Source: Chamaecrista fasciculata
Taxonomy: Eukaryota > Streptophyta > Magnoliopsida > Fabales > Fabaceae
Length of the DNA stretch: 64,000 nucleotides
Direction: 5' to 3'
NCBI GenBank assembly: GCA_003254925.1
Contig: QANZ01051349.1
Span: forward strand, 1-64,000
Positions 13,601 through 23,893 of this stretch are shown here, one piece after another. A program made the position numbers and the translations under genes. Position 1 is the first letter of the stretch, and each line of letters begins with the position of its first letter. The notes below the pieces were generated by a model, which saw only the letters and a list, made by a program, of their open reading frames with translations, was not told where the DNA came from and did not search any database.

Positions 13601-16600
13601 AAGGAAAGAAATCTTGAGGATTGGTTGTCAATTTCTCCAACAAGTCCTTAGTATAAGGATCATGTTGTGAGGCTTCATCAAATTCCAAGAAATCCCAGGG
13701 AACCGGTATCGCCAAAGAGAGGAATTCAGCATGTTGAGGCAATCTAGAAAGTGCATCAATTGCTGAATTTTCCTTTCCAGCCCTATACACAATAATAAAA
13801 TCAAACGGATTGAGTTTCATAATCAACCTTTGTTGCTCATCGGTAGTAATACGTTGCTCCCACGGATATTTCAGACTATAGCGATCAGTTTTGACAATAA
13901 AGTGCCTTCCAAACAAGTAATGTTGCCAATGCTTTACAACAAGAACCAAAGCCAACAACTCCGTATCATAAGCAGACGTCAAACGATTAGAAAAGGAAAA
14001 TCCTTTGCTAAAGAAAGCAATAGGATGATCATTTTGAACCAAAACAACCCCAACTCCCGTAAAAAAAGCATCACATTCCACAACAAAAGTTTCTGAAAAA
14101 TTAGGCAATCTCAATATAGGAACTGAGGAAAGGGTCTTTTTTAACTCCTGAAAAGCACTCTTAGTCGCTATATTCCAAACAAAAGCATTCTTCTTAGTCA
14201 AAGTTGTAAGAAAGCGAGCTATTACACCATAATTATTCACAAAATGGTGATAATACCTCGATAAACCCAAAAATCCACGCAGTTCCTTAACATTCAATGG
14301 GGCTGGCCAGTTCAAAACTGATGTCACTTTTTCATCATCCACAACAATCCCTTTGAAAGAAATTACATGCTCCAAATAAGCAACACTGGATTGTCCAAAA
14401 GAACACTTCTTAAGATTAACATAAAAGGAGGCTGACTTTAAAATTTTCAATACAGTCTTCAAATGATCAACATGTTCTGCTTGTGAAGAACTATAAACCA
14501 GAATATCATCAATGAAACACCAAAACAAACTTCCTAAAAAATGGCCAAAAAAGATCATTCATAGCAGCTTGAAAAGTTGTCAGAGCATTAGTCAAACTAA
14601 AGGGTGTTACAATGAATTCATAGTGGCCAGAATGAGTACAGAAAGCAATTTTTGGTATATTAGCAGGATTAATTCTAATTTGATGGTAGCCAGACCTCAA
14701 ATCAATCTTAGAAAAATAACAAGCACCATGAAGTTCATCAAATAACTCATCAATGTTAAAAATTGGATACTTATTTGGAATATTGAGCTTATTTAAACTC
14801 CTATAATCAACACATAATCTCCAACACCCTTCTTTCTTCTTAACCAACAAAACCGGGCTTGCAAATGGACTTGTACTGGCTTGAATAAATCCCAACCGAA
14901 GAAGATTATCAATCTTTTCTCTCAATTTCAGATTTCTGGACATGAGGATATCTATAGGGGCGAATGTTAGAAGGAAGTGCACCCGACTGTAAATTTATAG
15001 AGTGAAAATGTGTCTAAAAAGGTGGTAATTGAGTGGGTTCAGTAAAGACATCCTCAAATTCATGCATTAAATTTGTAATAAAAGAAGGAGGTGAATGAGA
15101 ATTTTCCTCCCCCAATAGAGTATGCAGAGCAGCAGTGGATGTTGTTGTAGGAACCCCTTGCAGCCTATAAGTCGTGCCATTCAACTTGAAGATGAGAAAC
15201 ATCTTATTCCAATTGGCCTGAACTGTATTTAAGGATGCTAGCCATTTAATCCCCAACACCAAATCAGCCCCTTTGAGTGAGAAAGGATAAAAATCTTCAC
15301 AAATAGACAATCCTGGGAAAGTAACCTCCACACTTCTACACAATATGTGACATTTAATCATATCTCCATTGTCAATTTGAACTCCCAAAGAAGAAATTTC
15401 AACACATGGAATTTTTAATTGAGTCACCAAATCAGAAGAAATGAAATTATGGGTGGAGCCACTATCCACCAAAATTAAAATTGATTTCCCAAAAATTGTT
15501 CCCTTCAATTTCATAGTTGTAGAAGGGAATAGTTTTTGGGAATGCAGTTCTAATTTTGGTGGATAGTGGCTCCACCCATAATTTCATTTCTTCTGATTTG
15601 ATGACTCAATTAAAAATTTCATGTGTTGAAATTTCTTCTTTTAGAGTTCAAATTTGCAATGGAGATATGATTAAATGTCACAGACTGTGTAGAAGTGTGG
15701 AGGTTATTTTCCCAAGATTGTCTATTTGTGAAGATTTTTATCCTTTCTCACTCAAAGGGGCTAATTTGGTGTTGGGGATTAAATGACTAGCATCCTTGAA
15801 TACTGTTCAGGCCAATTGGAATGAGATGTTTCTCATCTTCAAGTTGAATGACACGACTTATAGGCTGCAAGGGGTTCCTACAACAATAACATCTATTGTT
15901 GTTCTATATACTCTATTGGGGGAGGAAAATTCTCATCCACCTCCTTCTTTTTTTACAGATTTAATGCATGAATTTGAGGATGTCTTTGCTGAACCCACTC
16001 AATTGCCACCTTTTTGGACACATTTTCACTCTATAAATTTACAGTCGGGTGCACTTCCTCCTAACATTCGTCCTTATAAATATCCTCATGTATAGAAATC
16101 TGAAATTGAGAGGCAGATTGATAATATTCTTCAGTTGGGATTTATTCAAGCCAGTACAAGTCCACTTGCAAGCCCGGTTTTGTTGGTTAAGAAGAAAGAA
16201 GGGTCTTGAAGATTATGTGTGAATTATAGGAGTTTAAATAAGCTCACTATTCCAGATAAGTATCCAATTCCTAACATTGATGGTTACTTGATGAACTTCA
16301 TGGTGCTTGTTATTTTTTTAAGATTGATTTCAGGTCTGGCTACCATCAGATTAGAATTAATCCTGCTGATATACCAAAAATTGATTTCCGTAGTCATTCT
16401 GACCACTACGAATTCATTGTAACGCCCTTTGGTTTGACTAATGCTCCGACAACTTTTCAAGCTACTATGAATGATCTTTTTCGGCCATTTTTGAGGAAGT
16501 TTGTTTTGGTGTTCTTTGATGATATTCTGGTTTATAGTTCTTCACAAGTAGAATATGTTGATCGGTTGAGGACTGTGTTGAACATTTTAAAGTCGGCCTC

Positions 16601-19600
16601 CTTATATGCTAATCTTAAGAAGTGTTCTTTTGGACAAACCAGTGTTTCTTAATTGGGGCATGTAATTTCTTCCAAAGGGGTTGTTGTAGATGATGAAAAA
16701 GTGACATAAGTTTTGAATTGGTCGGCCCCGTTGAATGTTAAGGAACTGCGTGGATTTTTGGGTTTATTGGGGTATTATCGCCGTTTTGTGAAGAATTATG
16801 GTGTACTAGCTCGCCCTCTTACAGCTTTGATTAAAAAGAATGCTTTTATTTGGATTACAGCGGAGTGCTTTTCAAGAGTTAAAAAAGGCCCTTCCCTATT
16901 GAGATCACCTAATTTTTCAGAAACTATTGTTGTGGAATGTAATGCTTCTTTGACGGGAGTCGGGGCTATTTTGGTTCAAAATGATCATCCTATTACTTTC
17001 TTTAGCAAAGGATTTTCCTTTTCTAATTGTTTGACGTTTGCTTATGATAGGGAGTTGTTGGCTTTGGTTCTTGCTATAAAGCATTGGCAACATTACTTGT
17101 TTGGAAGACACTGTATTGTCAAAATTGATCACTATAGTCTGAAATATCTGTGGGAGCAGCGTATTACTACCGATGATCAATAAAGGTTGATTATGAAGCT
17201 CTTTCCATTTGATTTTATTATTGTGTATAGGGCTGGAAAGGAAAATTCAGCAACTGATGCACTTTCTAGATTGCCTCAACATGCTGAATTCCTCTCTTTG
17301 GTGATACTAGTTCCCTTGGATTTCTTAGAATTTGATGAAGCCTTACAACATGATCCTTATACTAAGGACTTGTTGGAGAAATTGTCAACCAATCCTTAAG
17401 ATTTCTTTCCTTTTTCATTGGTTAGTGGCAAGCTCTTCTATAAGGGTAGATTGATCATTCCAAATCGCACATTCAAGTTTACTGGCCTAATATGAAGAAG
17501 GATGTGAAGGTCTTTATGCAACATTGTGACATTTGTCAACGAATTAAGTATCAAACTTTGTCTTCGGCGGGATTATTGCAGCCACTTCCTATTCCACATC
17601 ATGTTTGGGAAGACATTTCTATGGATTTTATTGTTGGACTTGCTAAATCTCAAGGTTTTGTTTTCTATTTTGGTTGTGGTGGATCGTTTGGGTAAATATG
17701 AGCATTGCATTATCTCATCCTTTTACTACTAAATCAGTGATTGTTTTGTTTTGCCAAGAGATCATTCGTTTACATGATTTTCCACACTCCATTGTTTCGG
17801 ATCGGGATCCACTTTTCTTAAGTGCTTTTTGGCAAGAGTTATTAAGATTTCATGAGACCAAATTGAGAATGAGTACAACATATCATCCTCAAACGGATGG
17901 TATGTTACTATGTTATGTTTTGCTCATGAACAACCAAAGTCTTGGTATAAATACTTATGTTGGGCTGAATATTCTTATAACACTAGTTTCGAGTCTGCTA
18001 CTGGTTTTACTCCTTTTAAAGTGCTTTATGGAAGGGACCCTCCAGTTTTACAGCCTTTTGTTATTGGTGAAACTAAAATTTCAGATTTGGCATAATAAAG
18101 AATTCAGCGCGATGAACATCTAAAGTTGATTCAGGCTAATCTTCAGTGTGCTCAAGACAGATTGAAAGCACAAGCAGATTCAACACATAGGGAATTGGAG
18201 TTTCAGCTAGGAGATTTTGTTTTTCTTAAATTGCAGCCATTCAAACAATGCTCTCTAACCCAGAAAAAGTTCCAGAAGTTATCACCACAATATTTTGGAC
18301 CTTATCGGGTCAAGAGACGCATTGGTAAGGTGGCTTATGAATTTGAACTTCCAGAGTCTGCTCGAATACATCCAGTTTCTCATGTTTCATTGTTGAAGAA
18401 AGCTACTGGTCCACTGCCTTAATCTCTTTCACCTCTTCCAATTTCGGCTGATTATGAATTTCGGGTTTTCCCATCAAAAGTGTTATCTCATCGTTGGGTG
18501 GGTGATTCTAATTCAATGCTGGAAATTCTAATTGAATGGCAAGATAGACCTTCAGAAGAAGCAAGTTGTGAAGAGTATGATTTGGTTGTTGCTCAGTTTC
18601 CTTCATTTCGTCTTGAGGACAAGGCTGTTTTTGAAGGGGCGTAATGTTAGCGTTACAGGGTCTTCCTCTAAGCCTTTTTTGGCTTATTTTAGGAGAGGAA
18701 AGACTATTAATAATAATTAGTATTTTATTTTATAATTATTATATTTGCATTTCTGAATATGTATTGTTAAGTTATGTTGTAGTTATTAGGAAAGACTTAT
18801 ATATGTTGTATTCGATGATTAGAAGGGGATGTCAAGTATTATTTAGAAAACTGTCTTCTGTCTATTCGACTTTCTCTCCCTCTCTCTCTCCCTCTCAAGA
18901 ATGGAGATCCTCCTTCTTGATTATATCTCCCTCCCTAGGAAGCATGGACACTTCATTTTGAAGGCGTGTCGCCGTGTCAGACACGTGTCAGTGTCCGACA
19001 CTCGTAAGACACCGACACGACACATATCTATAAATTTTAGAATATAAATCAATTTTTTGTAACTTTAACATGATAGGCAAGAGAAAATAATAATAGATAT
19101 GGCATATATTATGAATAAAAATTGTAATTTTTAATTTTTTCATTAAAAATTATGAATATTTAATTATTTATATATATAAATATATACCGTGTCGTGTCGC
19201 GTAATTTTGAGAGTTTGACGTGTCGCTGTGTCCGTGTCGTGTCCGTGTCGGTGTCCATGCTTCATAGCTCCCTCCTTTACTCCTAGGTTCTATCATTTTG
19301 GTATCGGAGTCATGGCACGCTCTCGTTCCACTGCACTTTTCTCTCTCTCTCTCTTTATCCGACTCCCTCTCCCTATCAAGAATGGAGACTCTCCCTCTTG
19401 AGTCTCTCTCCCCTTCTATCTTTGAAAATGCCTACCACAACCTCCATTTTCTGACTCCATCGTCCCAATCCTTCAACACAGACATGGTCGACTAGTTACT
19501 CTCCATCTTCCCAGACTTGGTCCACTACCCAGGACAGACAGATTCAGCGAGACAAAGGTCTCTGACTCTCTCTCGGTTTCCGTTGCAATGGAAGGTTCAC

Positions 19601-22085
19601 CACTGGGCTCCGTCGCTTGTGTTGATGGTGGCGTTTGAAAAAGATGATGGTTTCCACGCACCTGGGCCACTGGTGTCTAATGTCAATGAATTATTTAATA
19701 GGCTTATTATTTACTTATTAGGCCCCATCTTTACTTTGGTCTCAGATTTATTTTAAAAAAAATGTAATAGGCTATAGGTGAACAATGTTGTTAATTATGG
19801 TGTATTCGGTTGTTCATCTCGTTCCATTTAGCCTTGAGGACAAGGCTTGTTTAGAAGGAGGGGATTATGTTACAATCCTAGGTTATGCTATTATTAATAA
19901 TTAATTATATAAGGGGCGGTTAGTTTTTTTTTTGGCCAATCTACAAAGGGTGGTTATTGTCGCTCCGCTCCCAAACCGTTTCTCTGCATTTCTTCTTCTC
20001 TCATTCATCTTTTTCTTTCCCAGATTCAATTTTAGGGGAGGAGTTGTAATTAGAAATACAATTCCTCCCTTATAATTTATTTTGTTTTGCTGTTTCATTT
20101 CAATAAATCATATCAGTCCCCCAACGTTGGTGGTGGTTTTCTCCAGATCTATTTCTGATTTTACTCTTTCTTTATGAAAGAATTATTCTAATCCTAGATC
20201 GACTCGGATCTGAGCATCTATGCTGAAAAGCTTTCCATCTATCGTCAAATTTATGGAGAAGTTTACGACGTCTTCGTTCTGGAAGAAAACTACTTTTCTG
20301 ATATGTAGGGAGTATAATTGTAAATGTTATGTTGACAACACCAAGAACGGTGATACGTTTCATCCTGAGGATACTTTCCATATAGGATCAGTTGCGCTTT
20401 TATTTGTTTCCTTAGTTCAACACTATTTACAGATTCTGCTCCATGTATTATTAGATTTGTGTTATCTGAACGATTGTAAGTGCCGTTTGGCTTTTCTATA
20501 ATATAATTTGGCTTTTGATGTTTTTTAAAAAAAATGGGTGGTTATTATTATTAGGAAGATTGGTTACTATTATTTATTAATTGTAATTATAATTATATAG
20601 GCAGTTACATTATGGTAGTTATAAATATGTGTGTTAGGATTGTAATGGTGGGATGTTAATGACATAATTCAGATTCAAAAACTGTCTTCTCACTTTATTC
20701 GATTCTCTTTCTCTCTCTTTTTCTGAATAATACTTGACGTCACATTCCAATCATTCAATACACCATATATAAGTCTTTCCTAATAACTACCAAATAACAT
20801 AACAATACATATTCATATTCAGAAATACAAATATAATAATTATAAAATAAAATACTGATTATTATTAATAGCCTTTCCTTTCCTAGAATAAGTCAAGAAA
20901 GGCTTAGGGGAAGACCCTGGAATGCTAACAGTTTTCTTATGCACTAAATTAGTTATGTGGCAGTGTAGCGGAAGTTGTTTATCTACTTACAGTTTTTGTT
21001 GGCTGCATAAATTGTACTTCCCATTTTGCGGTCCATTAAATTTCTGATTTGATAAATATATAACTGTTCGACTGGTGTGTAGCATTTCCAGCCTCGTTTA
21101 TTGCATGCGAACAGAAAACGTGGTTTCTGTCATGTGCAATGGAGTATGGATAATGAAGGACAAGAAAATTCAGACTGTGGATGAGGTATCTCTCTGTGTC
21201 TTTAGTATTGTGTGTTGAATAGAGTTGATTGATAAGGAAAGGTTGAGAAACGACAAAGTTCTTTAGCTATAAGGGATGTCCAGAAGCTTACAAAACTGTG
21301 ACATCTTGATTATGAAGGGACTGATGCTCACATTTCAGGAATTGTTTTTTTTTTGGACCTTGTCTCTATATTATTACTAACAGCTAGGCTACAGCATTCC
21401 TGTTTTCTTTGTGACTCTAGCAATTAGTACACGGGTAGATCATTCTTAGAAATCATGGAGATGTTATTCTCAATAATAGTAATAAATTTGTTTGGTTTAC
21501 GTAAAGTATTTCTTGAAGTATTCTATGATATTCTCAAGAATATTATACTATTGCATTTGGTGGAAGAACTATATATGATGGCTGTGAGCTTTGCTGCCCT
21601 GCAGGGAAGATAAGATATGGTTAGATTTCAAAGATTAGAGGGTGATTTGAGGGAAATTCTACTATACAACTTGGAGTATGCATGCAATTTTATACAATTG
21701 TGAGGTGGCATAATATAGTCTCCACTTTTTTAAATAATTTAATGCTGAGAAATAAAAAAAAAAAAGTTAACTTTTTAAACTAATCAAAACTGTTTAGGAG
21801 ATCACATCACAAATTGTACGGATGCAACAAGTTGTATCATAAACTAACCCATGATTTGATTAGTTGGTCTTAAAGTATTTTCATGTCATGGGAATAGGGG
21901 GGATATAAATCTTAAAAAATGTGAAAATATTTTGTTCCTATAACTTTTTGTTTTTTAAAGCGCCCCCTAAGATTGGCTTACTTTGTACATGACAGGAAGA
22001 AGTTGTTTCGAAGGCAAAGCAAGCTTCTGCTGAACTTCTAAAGAGGGCGGGCATAAGATTACAGAGTAGAATGAACATCATTTGA
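7649..22085 (+). CDS. ATZ/TRZ/MtaD-type amidohydrolase (10 exons)
   Basis: Exons: 7649-7853, 7947-8119, 8201-8359, 8687-8836, 9799-9942, 10321-10477, 11321-11493, 11995-12050, 21083-21185, 21996-22085. All joins use GT-AG and keep frame, giving 469 aa. Metal-site motifs of the amidohydrolase superfamily are present in order: N-T-H74-V-H76, H230-V-A-E, A-H269, S-H290-C-P and L-G-T-D319-G. This is the set seen in 5-methylthioadenosine/S-adenosylhomocysteine deaminases, chlorohydrolases and related enzymes. Deamination of an adenosine-type or other heteroaromatic substrate is inferred; the substrate cannot be read from sequence. There is no evident transit peptide, so it is probably cytosolic. 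Intron 8 is about 9 kb because of a compound Ty3/gypsy insertion, and intron 6 contains a MITE. The reading frame looks fully intact despite these insertions. Confidence 0.92.
10606..11120. mobile_element. Foldback MITE in intron 6 of the amidohydrolase
   Basis: The termini are AGGGAAAAATGCAATAAAAC on the left and, reverse-complemented, GGGGAAAATGCAACAAGAC on the right. The inverted homology continues for well over 100 bp with the motifs 'ggaagtaagtcctta' and 'gttaattgttgt'. There are T-rich 9-bp flanks on both sides (8 of 9 match), consistent with a Mutator-like 9-bp target duplication, though low complexity weakens that. It is non-coding and lies wholly inside the intron, leaving splice sites untouched. 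Confidence 0.7.
12376..12673 (-). repeat. LTR of minus arm, 5' end deleted
   Basis: This matches the plus-arm LTR (18645-19295 without its MITE) in inverted orientation and keeps the LTR 3' terminus. The first 20 or so bases of the LTR and the last few hundred bases of pol are missing. The pol reading frame joins directly to LTR sequence near 12673-12690 at a short 'cttcc/ttcct' microhomology. That indicates a deletion across the pol/LTR border rather than normal structure. Confidence 0.75.
12690..15514 (-). pseudogene. Ty3/gypsy pol, minus arm, frameshifted
   Basis: Read leftward from 15514, the order is protease, reverse transcriptase, RNase H, integrase, which is the Ty3/gypsy order. The protease has '[13 protein letters not shown]'. 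RT carries '[15 protein letters not shown]' and the catalytic F-I-D-D-I-L-V-Y (near 14530). RNase H has the conserved '[19 protein letters not shown]'. Integrase has a C-G-I-C-Q zinc-finger end, a catalytic 'MDFIVGLPK' Asp and a D-R-D-P segment. The frame is broken into four pieces (15514-15014, 14982-14509, 14558-13230, 13411-12809) by a stop and frameshifts. Gag and the integrase C-terminus/chromodomain are absent. It is less decayed than the plus arm. Confidence 0.85.
15506..15522. other. Centre of the pol/pol palindrome
   Basis: The 17 nt here separate the two arms. Base 15505 pairs with 15523, and the arms are nearly identical for the first few hundred bases (by eye about 93% over 15250-15440 against 15610-15790). 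Both arms start at the same coordinate of the parent element, at the protease region. Confidence 0.8.
15523..18644 (+). pseudogene. Ty3/gypsy pol, plus arm, heavily mutated
   Basis: This mirrors the minus arm in the same order, protease ('[12 protein letters not shown]'), RT (catalytic F-F-D-D-I-L-V-Y near 16515), RNase H and integrase, and extends further. Near 18340-18400 it has '[11 protein letters not shown]', and before the end a chromodomain-like segment ('[13 protein letters not shown]', about 18528-18566), a mark of chromoviruses. The coding region ends with '[11 protein letters not shown]' just before a purine-rich tract and the LTR. In-frame stops and frameshifts occur throughout (for example near 15783, 16207, 16650, 17181 and 17398), and about 30 codons of the integrase zinc-finger region are missing around 17465. 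Many differences from the minus arm look like transitions, as expected in methylated repeats. Confidence 0.85.
18645..19295 (+). repeat. LTR of plus arm, interrupted by a MITE
   Basis: The LTR begins TGTTAGCG directly after the purine-rich 'gaaggggcgtaa' and ends ...TTCTATCA, the canonical TG...CA termini. Without the inserted MITE and its duplicated target it is about 310 bp. It is followed at once by a primer-binding-site-like sequence, so the same LTR serves as 3' LTR of the plus arm and 5' LTR of the next, deleted unit. Confidence 0.8.
18935..19267. mobile_element. 333-bp hAT-like MITE inside the LTR
   Basis: The termini are CTAGGAAGCATGGACAC and, reverse-complemented, CTATGAAGCATGGACAC. 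The 8-bp target duplication CTCCCTCC is perfect (18927-18934 and 19268-19275), and the undisturbed LTR in the minus arm shows a single copy of the site. An 8-bp duplication fits the hAT superfamily. The ends are rich in 'gtgtcg/cgacac' repeats. A second copy in opposite orientation lies at 49440-49783. Confidence 0.88.
19296..19867 (+). mobile_element. PBS and leader joined to pol 3' end (internal deletion)
   Basis: Directly after the LTR comes 'ttttggtatcggagtc', which resembles the initiator tRNA-Met primer-binding site used by many plant LTR elements. A short leader and coding start follow, and then the sequence jumps to the extreme 3' end of the internal region ('cttgaggacaaggct', purine-rich 'aaggagggga') before the next LTR at 19868. 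All gag-pol is missing, so the plus-oriented part is an LTR-int-LTR-(deleted int)-LTR tandem, as produced by unequal recombination. Confidence 0.65.
19868..20725 (+). repeat. Third LTR (plus), split by a retroposon
   Basis: It begins TGTTACAATCC right after a polypurine tract, matching an LTR start. Related LTR sequence resumes after about 20545 and reaches the characteristic 'aaaactgtcttct...attcga...ctctctc' segment near 20690-20725. The middle (19959-20534) is foreign. At about 20725 the sequence turns into LTR in the opposite orientation, the second inverted junction of the compound element. Confidence 0.55.
19948..20545 (+). mobile_element. Candidate small retroposon in the third LTR
   Basis: An 11-bp direct repeat GGGTGGTTATT flanks the segment (19948-19958 and 20535-20545). 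The 3' side ends in a short A-run ('aaaaaaaat'). The interior has no homology to the LTR and contains only short frames, one from 20220 to 20501. It could be a 5'-truncated LINE end or a processed transcript, and I do not recognise the product. Confidence 0.45.
20726..20930 (-). repeat. LTR 5' part in minus orientation, right terminus
   Basis: The reverse complement begins TGTTAGCATTCCAGG and continues with sequence matching the first two thirds of the LTR. It directly abuts plus-oriented LTR sequence. It provides the right-hand outer boundary next to the GTTTT duplication. Confidence 0.8.
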
Positions 22086-23210
22086 TTATTGCAATTCGTA
22101 ACTTGAAAGAATTGTCTGCAATAAGCATAATGTCATATGAATGTAATGTTTTAAACAAACACTTCTGAAATTGTCTGAGGCATCTAACTGTCAGATGCTA
22201 TGACTCTGTGCCCATCTCCAAGTTATCTTGTTCATATTCATAGTCTATGTGGTTGGTGAGGCTTCATGTTATTTTATGCTGAGGGAAATGAAAATCCATG
22301 GAAAACAAGTATTATTCTTATTGCTTCCTATGATAAAATATTTCATCACATACACTATTCCTTCTCATCGTAATGTCTGTATTTGTTGAATTCCAAGCAC
22401 CATCAGGTGTTGCATTCTTGTCAACCTTGTGCTGTTTTCGAAGTTTATTTAGAACTTAATTAATTGATATTTTATTTTTTAAAAAAAATAAAATTTAATT
22501 ATGAAGATGTAAACTAATACTCTAGTGATTAATTTAGTATATTGATTATTCATAATGATTTTTTATATAGATAGATTGATTCTCTTCTCCAATTTATTGA
22601 CCTAGTTCTTATAAGTAGTAACTCAGTTTGTAGATAAAGAGAAAAAGATTGGCTTACACGTGATCAATCACGTTTATAATATCTAACTATAATTACAAGA
22701 GTTACATGTTTTTTTGTTGGCCAACAAGAGTTACATGTTATTTACACGTGATCAATCATGTTTATAATATCTAACTATAAATACATTAACAGCTCTAGTA
22801 ATTCAATTTCTGAGGTTCTAAAAACGTGGATTTCTATTGTCCAGACTAGCTTGGAAAGGAGAAATCTGTCAAGAATTGAAATTGCATATCAAAGCCTCAC
22901 ATAAGATCACGTTGAACGCCAAAGTCACTTTTGTTAATATTTTATTCTTTTTCTTTTGCAATCGGAGATTTTTTTTTCTTAAAATATTAACAAAAGCAAA
23001 TTTCTTTCTGAAAACGGAAAAGTAAACACAGTATGTTGTTATCGACATTCCATTGAAACTTGAAAGACATATAAAATCTGCCGGTAATAAATCCTGGGTA
23101 GGTTATAGCTTGATTAAAACAGAAAGTGCTAACTGTAGTAAAAGAAAAACCGAAAGTTCTAAAAATAATAATAATAAAAAAGAAAGCAATAATACAAAAG
23201 CGATAAAAAA
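22086..23210. other. Intergenic, 3' flank of the amidohydrolase
   Basis: The 3' UTR of the amidohydrolase lies here. The sequence around 'acacgtgatcaatca' and 'tataatatctaactat' occurs twice (about 22655-22700 and 22743-22785), a short local duplication. No other gene is seen. Confidence 0.5.
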
Positions 23211-23573
23211 GAGTAAATTATATTTACTTTAGTACCATGTTGTTTCAAAAGTGACACTTTGGTATCATGTTCTTTACATCGTTAACATTTTAGTACCATA
23301 TTTTCTCAAAAATGACATTTTGGTATCCTAAAAAAAGATAAAACATAGTAACAAATAGTGAAATAACAGGGTACCAAAGTGAAATCAATTCATAGAACAT
23401 GGTACCAAAGTTTTAACGAACAAAGAACATGGTACGAAAATGTCACTTTTGAAAGAACAAGATATCAAAATGTTAATGGTGCAGAGAATATAGTACCAAA
23501 GTGTCACTTTTGAAAAAATAAGATACTAAAATAAAATCAGTCTATAGAATGGGAGTATAAGTGTAATTTACTC
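23211..23573. mobile_element. Foldback MITE ('tttggtacc' family)
   Basis: The left end GAGTAAATTATATTTAC pairs with the right end GTGTAATTTACTC, and the arms repeat 'caaaagtgacactttggta' in inverted form. The same repeat units occur near 2363-2456 and 62386-62711. Flanking 9-mers are A-rich and only partly alike, so the target duplication is uncertain. It ends about 350 bp upstream of the BAG gene TATA box. Confidence 0.6.
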
Positions 23574-23641
23574 AGGAAAAAAAAATGATTGAGAAACTAG
23601 AAATCAGAATCCAGACCCTCATGCGTGCTGACTCAGCATAG

Positions 23642-23647
23642 CACGTG
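23642..23647. promoter_or_regulatory. G-box (CACGTG) upstream of the BAG gene
   Basis: A palindromic CACGTG lies about 280 bp upstream of the TATA box. G-boxes bind bZIP and bHLH factors; function here is inferred from position only. Confidence 0.4.
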
Positions 23648-23688
23648 TACGATTAAAGTGCATTAACTCCAATTTGGATCCAACATGA

Positions 23689-23696
23689 TGACGTGG
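23689..23696 (+). promoter_or_regulatory. TGACGTGG element (UPRE/ABRE-like)
   Basis: TGACGTGG is the core recognised by ER-stress bZIP factors and is also ABRE-like. Arabidopsis BAG7 is a known ER-stress target of bZIP28, so the motif is notable upstream of an IQ-BAG gene. A single 8-mer can occur by chance. Confidence 0.35.
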
Positions 23697-23711
23697 ACAC
23701 AGCTGGACGTA

Positions 23712-23715
<4 letters not shown>

Positions 23716-23754
<39 letters not shown>
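23716..23754. repeat. (GA)n microsatellite in BAG promoter
   Basis: About 19 GA units lie about 170 bp upstream of the TATA box. GA/CT repeats are common in plant core-promoter and 5' UTR regions. Confidence 0.95.
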
Positions 23755-23757
<3 letters not shown>

Positions 23758-23893
23758 TTGGGTTTTGAGTTTTCGAAATACGGAGTTGAATTCCGCGGCA
23801 AAAGGGAGAGATTTGAGAAGGATCGACAGTTATCTAGAAACTATAACTAGAAACCGGGATCACAAAATATCTTCTTCCTCTCTCGCTTCAACC

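Larger units (their letters stand above)
12376..20930 (-). mobile_element. Compound palindromic Ty3/gypsy retrotransposon in intron 8
   Basis: The outer ends are the two termini of one LTR family in minus orientation. At 12376 the sequence is TGATAGAACC (complement of an LTR end ...TATCA). At 20930 it is ...GCTAACA (complement of an LTR start TGTTAGC). GTTTT flanks both sides (12371-12375 and 20931-20935), a 5-bp target duplication for the whole 8,555-bp unit. Inside, in order, are: a minus pol arm, a 17-nt spacer, a plus pol arm, a plus LTR carrying a hAT-like MITE, a PBS/leader with nearly all internal sequence deleted, a second plus LTR carrying a small retroposon, and finally a short minus LTR start. 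Chromodomain-like coding at the pol end of the plus arm indicates a chromovirus lineage. Confidence 0.8.

Noticed and set aside
12376-18644. Two ordinary, independent retrotransposon insertions in opposite orientation
   Set aside because: Each would need its own pair of LTRs and target duplication; the plus arm lacks a 5' LTR, both arms stop at the same element coordinate, and one GTTTT duplication surrounds the entire unit. Not fully excluded, since later deletions could mimic this.
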